Positions 16,650 through 22,824 of a DNA stretch of 64,000 bases are shown here, piece after piece. This DNA comes from Blautia sp. An249 (lineage in GTDB: Bacteria > Bacillota > Clostridia > Lachnospirales > Lachnospiraceae). Made by a program: the position numbers and the translations under genes. How positions within the stretch are numbered: position 1 is the stretch's first letter; each line of letters opens with the position of its first letter. The notes below the pieces were generated by a model. That model made no database searches and was not told the origin of the DNA. It saw only the letters and a list, made by a program, of their open reading frames with translations. Where the stretch lies: positions 248,001 to 312,000 of the forward strand of contig NZ_NFJL01000001.1 in assembly GCF_002159835.1 (NCBI RefSeq). The letters run 5' to 3'.

Positions 16650-17480
16650 TTAAAATTCTTTTTCTAAAAGTTCCCGGATATAAGACTTTCCTTCTTCGTA
16701 CTTCTGACTTTCCAGCAAAAAAGCGAGAGCCTGAAAATGGTTGCCAATATCGTGATTCCACCGGCGTAACTGCTGATATTCCTTTTCCAGTTCCCTGGAA
16801 TAAGAAAGCTGCCCCTCAATTAAGAGTTTCTGGCTTTTTAACTGCTGACGGTGAAATTCATACTGATGAATCCGTATCAGGCCCCGGTGGAGAAGATAGT
16901 ATGAAAATAAAAAGACCGGAAAGATGAACCAGGCAGGGAGACGGGCCAGCGTAATCAAAGAATGAGAGAGCAGACAGGAAATAACGGGCAGACCGATTAG
17001 AATTAATGCAATTCCGTCAATGTATTCCAGCAGTCTTTCTAAAAGCGGAGCAAGACGTGGAAGAAGCAGAGAGGAAAAGACTACAATAGAAAATAAATAC
17101 AGGCAGGACTGAAATGCATTTAATGAAAAAGGCGCCGTAAAATGCCCGCTTTGTACAGAAAGAACGAAGCAGCAGATGATTGCTCCTGCAATTTCGCAAA
17201 GCAGCATAGAGAAATAAAGAAGGACATAGCAGGAAATCCGTTTCTCCATAGGATCGGAAAATAAAAACACCAGAGGAAGCAGGATAATCACCCAATGAAA
17301 AAGATGGATCTTTTCGTAATTCAGCGCCATAAGTACAGCATCGGGCAACATGAAAAGGACAGAAAGCCAGAAAGTAGTCTTCCTGCTTCTGACAGGAGCT
17401 AAGAGATAACAGTAAAAACCGGCCAGGATAAAAATAAAGTATAGGATTTCCAGTACATGACAGAGAATAATCAGATTCAT
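16650..17480 (-). CDS. Membrane protein ending at a histidine-kinase H-box (no ATPase domain), copy A
   Basis: 276 residues with the same layout as its paralogue at 15047-15880: about six membrane helices, a coiled linker, then RRWNHDIGNHFQ (His about 243) and a stop 33 residues later. The helices have diverged between the copies, while the linker and H-box are almost identical at protein and DNA level. That suggests distinct ligands feeding a shared cytoplasmic partner, or gene conversion. RBS AAGGAGCT precedes the ATG. It lies 27 bp downstream of the GHKL ATPase gene. No frameshift toward a lost ATPase domain was seen in the gap after it. Confidence 0.85.
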   Translation of the reverse strand: MNLIILCHVLEILYFIFILAGFYCYLLAPVRSRKTTFWLSVLFMLPDAVLMALNYEKIHLFHWVIILLPLVFLFSDPMEKRISCYVLLYFSMLLCEIAGAIICCFVLSVQSGHFTAPFSLNAFQSCLYLFSIVVFSSLLLPRLAPLLERLLEYIDGIALILIGLPVISCLLSHSLITLARLPAWFIFPVFLFSYYLLHRGLIRIHQYEFHRQQLKSQKLLIEGQLSYSRELEKEYQQLRRWNHDIGNHFQALAFLLESQKYEEGKSYIRELLEKEF

Positions 17481-17507
17481 TTTTCCAGCTCCTTTGTATC
17501 GTTTCCC

Positions 17508-18347
17508 TTATTCAGGAAGTTTCAGCATAATCAGAGAATCGAAGGTATCTCCCTGATCCTTCCATTCACAGGAACCATCATAATTCTGTACGATTTCTTC
17601 AATAATCGAAAGTCCGAATCCATGAGAAAAAGAATCCCCCTTTGTGGTGTGCCGGGAGAATTTCTCACTGTCAGACTTGGAATTTATCATGTGAATCATA
17701 AAAAAGTTCTGATGCTTTTTCGATGAAACCCGTATGAAAGACCCCGGACGGTTCAAACGCAGACAGGATTCAATTCCGTTGTCCAGTAAATTAAAGAAAA
17801 TAGCATTTAAGGAAGAAGAAAAGTCTTCCAGATTTTCCGGAAGAAAAATCTGATAATCCACCTGGATCTGATGCTCTTTGGCGAATTCCCTTTTACTGTC
17901 CAATACAGCGCTGATTAAACTGTCAGAGCAGCAGGGCCGAAAACGAACGGACTGAAAATCTCTGGCTATGCGGGTAAAATATTTCTTTGCCTCTTCCGGA
18001 TTGTCCTTTTCCAGGCAGTCCTGCAGATGAGAAAGCTGATGAATAACGTCCTTATGAAACTGAAGCGACTCCATTTCTTTTTTCTGAATGCTCTGTCTCT
18101 GGCGTTTTTGCAGTTCCTGCTGCTGCTTCAGCACAGAGATTTCTGTTTCCAGTTTGACATTTTTAATGATTTCACGAACCAGGATTAGAAAAGATGCGGC
18201 CAGCAAAGTGATTACCGCAGACATGATGAAAAAAGAATAATTGATTAAAGGATTGTCAGGGGCGTATTTGGTGAAATAAAGCATCCATATAATGCCGATC
18301 TGATAAAGAAAAAAACTGATAAAAAAGAAAGCCCTCTTTTGTTTCAT
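17508..18347 (-). CDS. GHKL-ATPase membrane protein with degenerate H-box, first gene of the operon
   Basis: 279 residues from the ATG at 18347, preceded by GAGGGGGAA; a longer in-frame opening to 18407 overlaps the promoter. There are two membrane helices (about 7-25, 38-57), then a long coiled coil (60-95). FHKDVIHQLSHL follows at the H-box position: His98 is kept, but the usual Asp and Asn of HDxxNH are missing. The GHKL ATPase has N-box FFNLLDNGIESC (about 184-195) and G2 HGFGLSIIEE (242-251). It may phosphorylate the H-box-only partners, itself, or both. Confidence 0.87.
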   Translation of the reverse strand: MKQKRAFFFISFFLYQIGIIWMLYFTKYAPDNPLINYSFFIMSAVITLLAASFLILVREIIKNVKLETEISVLKQQQELQKRQRQSIQKKEMESLQFHKDVIHQLSHLQDCLEKDNPEEAKKYFTRIARDFQSVRFRPCCSDSLISAVLDSKREFAKEHQIQVDYQIFLPENLEDFSSSLNAIFFNLLDNGIESCLRLNRPGSFIRVSSKKHQNFFMIHMINSKSDSEKFSRHTTKGDSFSHGFGLSIIEEIVQNYDGSCEWKDQGDTFDSLIMLKLPE

Positions 18348-18378
18348 AGAAAATTCCCCCTCAAATAATATAACCCTT

Positions 18379-18407
18379 ATTATAATCAATTGAAAACAGG
18401 ACTGCAA
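18379..18407 (-). promoter_or_regulatory. Sigma-A promoter of the distributed-kinase operon
   Basis: Minus strand -35 TTGCAG (complement of 18402-18407), 17-bp spacer, -10 TATAAT (complement of 18379-18384), about 30 bp upstream of the chosen start codon. Confidence 0.72.
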
Positions 18408-18427
18408 GAAGCAGATGGAGGACAGGG

Positions 18428-18646
18428 ATGTTATTTATGACAATAAACTGGCAGTTGGTGGAGAAAGAAATAATTTTAAAGGAGAAATGAATCAAATACA
18501 AAACAGCAAAAGAGGGAGAGACCTACTATTTATACGGTAAAAGCTTTCTCCGGGGACATATAAAGAATATGACAGGAAGAAAAGGCATGGCTTACTATGG
18601 TTCTGCAGGCGTGATTGTCTGCGATGGATATTCCGCTCATAAATAA
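18428..18646 (+). pseudogene. Small reading frame with one in-frame TGA, probable gene remnant
   Basis: An ATG with GGAGG six bases upstream opens a 20-codon frame that stops at TGA (18488-18490). The same frame then stays open for 51 codons to TAA at 18644, with protein-like content (GETYYLYGKSFLRG, then GMAYYGSAGVIVCDGYSAHK). A second 17-codon frame starts at the overlapping ATGA (18487) behind AAAGGAG. I recognise no family. This could be a decayed small gene or two coupled micro-ORFs. It fills most of the 300-bp gap between the divergent kinase operon and the toxin-antitoxin pair. Confidence 0.35.
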
Positions 18647-18662
18647 AATCTTATTCGATGAC

Positions 18663-18692
18663 TTGTGATTGTAGCATAATTGTGCTACAATC
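18663..18692 (+). promoter_or_regulatory. Toxin-antitoxin promoter with overlapping palindromic operator
   Basis: -35 TTGTGA (18663-18668), 17-bp spacer, -10 TACAAT (18686-18691). A perfect inverted repeat GATTGTAGCA-TAATTG-TGCTACAATC (18667-18692) covers the spacer and -10, the arrangement expected for autorepression by a Phd/YefM antitoxin. Confidence 0.75.
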
Positions 18693-18717
18693 ATAAAAAA
18701 GGAAAGGGGAAAGATTT

Positions 18718-18981
18718 ATGCCGCTTATTTTACCAATCAGGGATCTGCGTAAAACAGCAGAGATTTCGGAATTAGCTCATAAAGAACAGCAGCCTATTTT
18801 CATAACAAAAAACGGATACAGTGATCTAGTGGTAATGAGTGCAGAACTTTATGATAAATTTGCCAGAGAAAACCGCATTGATCAGGCTATTTATGAAGCG
18901 GAAAAAGAGCTTGCTGAAGGTGGTGAAAGCATTGAGCTGAATGATGCGTTTGAAAGGTTAAATAAGAAATATTATGGATGA
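18718..18981 (+). CDS. Type II antitoxin, Phd/YefM family
   Basis: 87 residues. The N-terminal Phd/YefM DNA-binding fold shows PIRDLRKTAEISELAHKEQQ, then PIFITKNGYSDLVVMSAE. An acidic C-terminal tail would wrap the toxin. The start has GGAAAGGGGA upstream. It overlaps the toxin gene by 8 bp, the usual coupled order with antitoxin first. It most likely represses its own promoter through the palindrome just upstream, with the toxin as co-repressor. Confidence 0.9.
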   Translation: MPLILPIRDLRKTAEISELAHKEQQPIFITKNGYSDLVVMSAELYDKFARENRIDQAIYEAEKELAEGGESIELNDAFERLNKKYYG

Positions 18982-19276
18982 ATATAAAGTAAAATTAACC
19001 CCCAGAGCATACAGGGACATTGAAGATATTTTTACTTATATTGCAGTAGAGAAAATGGCAGAAGAGAACGCAGGAGAACAAACCTATCGGATATGGAGAG
19101 CGCTGGAAAAACTTAAGTTTTTTCCGGCCTCCCATCAGGATAGGATAGTAGGAAGATATGCAAGTCAGGGATACAAGCAATTGCTAATTGATAATTATGT
19201 GGCAATTTTTAGAATTGACAAAGACAGAAAAACAGTATATGTAATTACCGTTCAATATCAGGGAAGAAATGTATAA
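18974..19276 (+). CDS. Type II toxin, RelE/ParE family
   Basis: 100 residues with the RelE/ParE pattern: KVKLTPRAYRDIEDIFTYIA at the N-terminus, a helical hairpin, then the beta-strands GYKQLLIDNYVAIFRID and VYVITVQYQGRNV. RelE members cut mRNA on the ribosome and ParE members poison gyrase; sequence alone does not separate them here. Pairing with a Phd/YefM antitoxin through an 8-bp overlap supports a working module. Confidence 0.88.
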   Translation: MDEYKVKLTPRAYRDIEDIFTYIAVEKMAEENAGEQTYRIWRALEKLKFFPASHQDRIVGRYASQGYKQLLIDNYVAIFRIDKDRKTVYVITVQYQGRNV

Positions 19277-19386
19277 GGAAATACCATTCATTCATTACAA
19301 AAACCCGGCAATTGGTGCACAAATCTTGAAGCCGCCGAGGGAGGAGGATAAAATAGAGGCATCTGAAATATAAGGGGTATGGGATC

Positions 19387-19818
19387 ATGGATGGACTTTT
19401 ATTATACGAAGTAAATGAGTGCGGATACCCGGACGGGTGTTGGAAAATACAAAAGACAAAATCCTTTTGCATCAGTGAAATTCTGGAGAACCAGGAGACA
19501 GAGGACAGCATTACAGTTTTTATAAGGAGAACCGGCTATAAGATCGCCTGCAGGGAGATTCTTTACGCAGAAAGTAATAAACGGCAGGTAAAGATTGTGA
19601 CCGGGGAGAAAGAGTATACCGTATATATGAAGATGGATCAGTTGGAACAGCAGCTTCCGGATTACTTTCTCAGAACCAATAAAAGCTATCTGGTGAATAT
19701 GAATAGGATTGAATCATTCTCCGGCGAAGAAGTGGTATTGAAAAATGGAATTTCTATTTCCGTCAGCCGTTCTCACTGTAAGGAGGCGAGAAGAAAGTTT
19801 CGGGAATATTGGAAATAA
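19387..19818 (+). CDS. LytTR DNA-binding protein without a receiver domain
   Basis: 143 residues. Residues about 45-143 form a LytTR domain: RRTGYKIACREILYAESN, VYMKMDQLEQQLP, FLRTNKSYLVNMNRIESFSG and VSRSHCKEARRKF. The first 45 residues are too short for a receiver and match nothing I know. The region upstream contains no receiver-like reading frame, so it is either an orphan regulator or the 3' remnant of a response regulator. It has its own terminator. The distributed-kinase operon nearby also uses a LytTR regulator. Confidence 0.82.
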   Translation: MDGLLLYEVNECGYPDGCWKIQKTKSFCISEILENQETEDSITVFIRRTGYKIACREILYAESNKRQVKIVTGEKEYTVYMKMDQLEQQLPDYFLRTNKSYLVNMNRIESFSGEEVVLKNGISISVSRSHCKEARRKFREYWK

Positions 19819-19827
19819 CGAAGAAGA

Positions 19828-19874
19828 CAGGATAAGAAGGAATCTGGAAAGTTCCGTATCTTATCCTGCTTTTT
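19828..19874 (+). terminator. Intrinsic terminator of the orphan LytTR gene
   Basis: Arms CAGGATAAG (19828-19836) and CTTATCCTG (19860-19868) with an inner GGAA/TTCC pairing, followed by a T-run at 19870-19874 that merges with the palindromic repeat. Confidence 0.8.
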
Positions 19875-19938
19875 ATGTAATAGGAAATTCCGTTGGATTT
19901 CCTATTACATAAAAAACGCTCCGTTGTGGATGCGGCCA
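19870..19938. repeat. Dispersed palindromic repeat, copy 2 (inverted relative to copy 1)
   Basis: Core TTTTTATGTAATAGGAAAT, short loop, ATTTCCTATTACATAAAAA, flanked on the right by CGCTCCGTTGTGGATGCGGCC. The reverse complement matches 942-1011 across both the hairpin and the flank, with few differences, several of them at equivalent loop positions. Confidence 0.72.
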
Positions 19939-20039
19939 GATGCATATGGAATTTGACTGCCTGCGGCAGTCTGCATCTGGCGCGTAAAGAGTACAAGTCC
20001 CTCATGAGTGAGGGATAGGGGGAGTTGAAAAGGACTTGT
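19936..20039. repeat. Nested inverted repeats next to the dispersed element
   Basis: Two hairpins in series: CCAGATGCA with TGCATCTGG enclosing GACTGCC-TGC-GGCAGTC (19936-19980), and ACAAGTCC with GGACTTGT enclosing CCCTCA-TGAG-TGAGGG (19993-20039). There is no start codon with a ribosome site here. The rest of the gap (20040-20290) holds a TATAAT at 20155-20160, likely for the hydrolase. Confidence 0.5.
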
Positions 20040-20290
20040 CCTCTTTGTTTCCGCTTTCTGCTATTATCATTTTACTCAGAATGAGATTCTTCCAGAAATC
20101 TGGGGTATACATAAATTTATGAAATCCCTTCTTTTTGAATGAAGATAAATGTTGTATAATCAGTTTAATATGCGCAGAATAATTCTGAATTCAAAGATGC
20201 TTCCTTTCTCTTTTTGTTGTTGACAGAGGAAAAGGAATGGCTTCTTAAGAAAGGAACTTTCGGCAGCAATAGCGATTGGAGGATGCCAGG

Positions 20291-20974
20291 ATGACGCAGC
20301 TTTATTATAAAGAAAAAGGCCAGGGAGAGCCGTTGATTCTTCTTCACGGAAACGGGGAAAACCATGAATATTTCAGAAATCAGATAGAGTATTTTTCCAA
20401 ATCCTACAGGGTCATTGCTCTGGATACCCGGGGACACGGGAAGTCGCCGCGGGGAGACGAACCCTTTACCATCCGGCAGTTTGCGGAAGATCTGAGGGAG
20501 TTTATGGATGAAAAAAAGATAGAAAAAGCAATTTTACTGGGGTTTTCTGACGGAGGAAACATTGCCCTGATTTTTGCTCTGCGGTATCCTCAGAGGGTAA
20601 GCAGGCTGATTTTAAACGGAGCGAATCTGTATGGATCAGGGGTGCGGCCCTCTGTCCAGATTCCGATCATTTTAGGCTATCATATAGCCCGGCTGTTTGC
20701 CGGACACAGTCTTAAGGCCAGAAGAAATGCAGAAATGCTGAGACTGATGGTGAAAGATCCGGATATTAAGCCGGAGGAATTAAAGGCGGTTGCCATAAAA
20801 ACGCTGGTGATTGTGGGGACAAAGGACATGATAAAAGCACAGCATACCGCACTGATAAAAGAGAATCTTCCCAATGCCAGTCTGCGGATCCTTTCCGGAG
20901 ATCATTTTATTGCAGCGAAAAATCCAAAGAAATTTAATCAGGCTGTTGAGGAATTCCTGAAACAGCCTGACTGA
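20291..20974 (+). CDS. Alpha/beta-hydrolase
   Basis: 227 residues from the ATG at 20291, placed 8 nt after GGAGG; an upstream in-frame TTG would put that ribosome site inside the gene. Oxyanion segment LLHGNGENHEYF, then ALDTRGHGKSP, nucleophile elbow GFSDGG, and catalytic His in SGDHFIAAKNP near the C-terminus. The acidic member is probably in VIVGTKDMI. This is a generic esterase or lactonase-like fold and the substrate cannot be predicted. It converges on the HD-domain gene with a 9-bp gap. Confidence 0.88.
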   Translation: MTQLYYKEKGQGEPLILLHGNGENHEYFRNQIEYFSKSYRVIALDTRGHGKSPRGDEPFTIRQFAEDLREFMDEKKIEKAILLGFSDGGNIALIFALRYPQRVSRLILNGANLYGSGVRPSVQIPIILGYHIARLFAGHSLKARRNAEMLRLMVKDPDIKPEELKAVAIKTLVIVGTKDMIKAQHTALIKENLPNASLRILSGDHFIAAKNPKKFNQAVEEFLKQPD

Positions 20975-20983
20975 TAACAAAAC

Positions 20984-21571
20984 TCAGGAAAGACGGTCAA
21001 GTTCTTCCTGTACAGAAGTCTCACAGGAGCGCATGGCCAGAATGGTTTTCTCAAAGAGTTCATTTAACTCCCAGCCCAGCATTTCGGCGCCCTGGCGGAT
21101 AATATCCCGGGAACATCCGGCGGCGAAACGTTTGTCTTTGAACTTCTTTTTCAGGCTGGAAACCTCCATATCCTGACAGCTTTTAGAAGGACGCATCTTA
21201 GCGGCGGCTCCGATTAATCCCGTTAATTCATCGGAGGCGAAGAGCACTTTTTCCATAAGATGTTCCGGTTTTACCTGGCTGCAGATGCCGTAACCGTGGG
21301 AACAGACGGCATGGATCAGATCATCTCCGGCCTGTGCCTCTTTTAAGAGTTCTTCCGCTTTGACGCAGTGCTGATCGGGATATTGTTCAAAGTCGATGTC
21401 GTGGAGAAGGCCGGCCATTCCCCAGAAATCTGCGTCTTCTTCATATCCCAGTTCTTTGGCATACCAGCGCATAACGCCTTCTACCGTCAGGGCGTGAAGA
21501 AGGTGAAAGGGTTCCTGATTGTATTTTTGAAGGAGCCGGACAGCCTCTTCTCTTGTCAGATTTGCGTTCAT
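20984..21571 (-). CDS. HD-domain hydrolase
   Basis: 195 residues. The metal-binding HD signature is present as GLLHDIDFEQYP, with an upstream His in FHLLHALTVEGVMRW and a downstream His in AVCSHGYGICS. Family members hydrolyse phosphoesters, often nucleotides. This stand-alone type (HDIG-related) is common in Clostridia and mostly uncharacterised. The start ATG has AAGGGGGA upstream. It is divergent from the MGMT-like gene across an 86-bp promoter region. Confidence 0.87.
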   Translation of the reverse strand: MNANLTREEAVRLLQKYNQEPFHLLHALTVEGVMRWYAKELGYEEDADFWGMAGLLHDIDFEQYPDQHCVKAEELLKEAQAGDDLIHAVCSHGYGICSQVKPEHLMEKVLFASDELTGLIGAAAKMRPSKSCQDMEVSSLKKKFKDKRFAAGCSRDIIRQGAEMLGWELNELFEKTILAMRSCETSVQEELDRLS

Positions 21572-21657
21572 AATAAATCCCCCTTATGTTATTTGAATAG
21601 AATATTTCACAAAAGACATTATACTGCAAAAAAACAAAAGTGGAAAGAGGAAGACCA

Positions 21658-21966
21658 ATGAAAAAAGTATTAGATGAAGACCTGATTTATGAAATTCTCT
21701 CTGTGGTCGAGGAGATTCCAGAAGGAAAAGTGGCTACTTACGGCCAGATTGCCCGGCTGATTGGGAGGGAGAAAAACGCCCGTCTTGTGGGGAAAGTTCT
21801 CAGCATGGCTCAGTATTATGGGGAATATCCCTGTCACAGAGTGGTCAATCATTCCGGACGTCTGGCGCCCGGATGGAGAGAGCAGGGACTTTTGCTGCAG
21901 GAAGAAGGGGTTGCCCTGAAGGATGCGGATCATGTGGATTTGAAGAATTATCAGTGGGATTGGTAA
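21658..21966 (+). CDS. MGMT/ATL-family DNA repair-like protein
   Basis: 102 residues from the ATG at 21658, preceded by AAGAGGAAG; an in-frame GTG upstream at 21640 is not needed. It is a single MGMT C-terminal domain: PEGKVATYGQIARLIG helix-turn-helix, an RLVGKVLS segment, and PCHRVV with Cys59 at the alkyl-acceptor position. Short stand-alone proteins of this group are often alkyltransferase-like proteins in which this Cys is replaced; here it is kept, so direct repair of O6-alkylguanine remains possible. Confidence 0.85.
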   Translation: MKKVLDEDLIYEILSVVEEIPEGKVATYGQIARLIGREKNARLVGKVLSMAQYYGEYPCHRVVNHSGRLAPGWREQGLLLQEEGVALKDADHVDLKNYQWDW

Positions 21967-22058
21967 AATTTTATCAGATTTTATCCCCCACGGGGGCTTG
22001 TGCGGGATTTGGGGGTACGTTAAGATAAGGGAAAGAAAACGAAAGATGGAGTCGGATT

Positions 22059-22808
22059 ATGAGACAAGAAGAAATCAATCAGCACTGGTCAGAAGATGCG
22101 GGGAATTACAGCCGGATCATCGATGATGAACTGGAAAGCTACAGACCCGCTTTATGGAGAGAACAGATAGAAAAAGTCTGTCAGAAGAAAGAAATGAAGA
22201 TTCTGGACGCCGGCTGCGGCCCGGGATTTTTTTCCATTATTTTAAGCCAGGCCGGACATCAGGTAACAGGTGTGGACGGTGCGGCGGAAATGGTACGACA
22301 GGCCAGAAAAAAAGCCAAAAGCTACGGTGTTCATCCGGTCTTTCTGGAAATGGACTGCAATGATCTGCAGTTTCCGGATAATACCTTTGATCTGGTCATC
22401 AGCAGAAATGTAACCCATACTCTATTGGATCATTCACGGGTTTACGGAGAGTGGAAACGGGTTTTAAAGCCGGGCGGGAAACTGCTGATATTTGATGCAA
22501 ACTGGCATTTGACGGAACCGGGAGCGCCCTTATATCAGGAATACCGAAAACGGTTTCAGAAATGTATTTTACAGTATGGAGACGCCTATGGGGAAGAGGA
22601 TATGGTACTGGAAGAAGAACCGGAAGTTTCCGGCTCCCATGTGTTGGGACACCTGGTAAGACCCCAGTGGGACCAGGGGATTCTGGAGGAGCTAGGATAC
22701 CGGAAGATTCAGTATAAGACAGATATATCCAGAGAACTCTGGGATGATAAGGAAAAACTGATTTACGGGGCGACGCCCATGTTTATGATTCAGGCGACAA
22801 AACAGTAA
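22059..22808 (+). CDS. Class I SAM-dependent methyltransferase
   Basis: 249 residues. Motif I MKILDAGCGPGFFSIIL (about 47-63), acidic post-I VDGAA, motif II/III FDLVISRNVTHTLLD and KPGGKLLIFDANWHL. This is a Methyltransf_11-type fold. It is first of seven genes that continue through a second methyltransferase (fused to a deacylase) into a nickel/opine/peptide-type ABC transporter. The C-terminal domain of the next gene is similar, including the ISRN and YGEWxRVLKxGG segments. The substrate is unknown; the context suggests a small transported molecule. Confidence 0.9.
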   Translation: MRQEEINQHWSEDAGNYSRIIDDELESYRPALWREQIEKVCQKKEMKILDAGCGPGFFSIILSQAGHQVTGVDGAAEMVRQARKKAKSYGVHPVFLEMDCNDLQFPDNTFDLVISRNVTHTLLDHSRVYGEWKRVLKPGGKLLIFDANWHLTEPGAPLYQEYRKRFQKCILQYGDAYGEEDMVLEEEPEVSGSHVLGHLVRPQWDQGILEELGYRKIQYKTDISRELWDDKEKLIYGATPMFMIQATKQ

Positions 22809-22824
22809 AGGCAGGATAAATAAA

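Noticed and set aside
16620..16650. Frameshift separating the H-box-only protein (16650-17480) from a lost ATPase domain
   Set aside because: The next gene starts 18 bp later and encodes a complete receiver-LytTR protein; no N-box or G-box remnants are found in any frame between them.
18488..18490. In-frame TGA as a selenocysteine codon
   Set aside because: No plausible SECIS hairpin directly after it, no catalytic-looking context, and no selenium genes in the window; a decayed gene is simpler.
20939..20969. Hairpin CAGGCTGTT/AACAGCCTG at the end of the hydrolase gene as a terminator
   Set aside because: It lies within the coding sequence and is not followed by a T-run on either strand.
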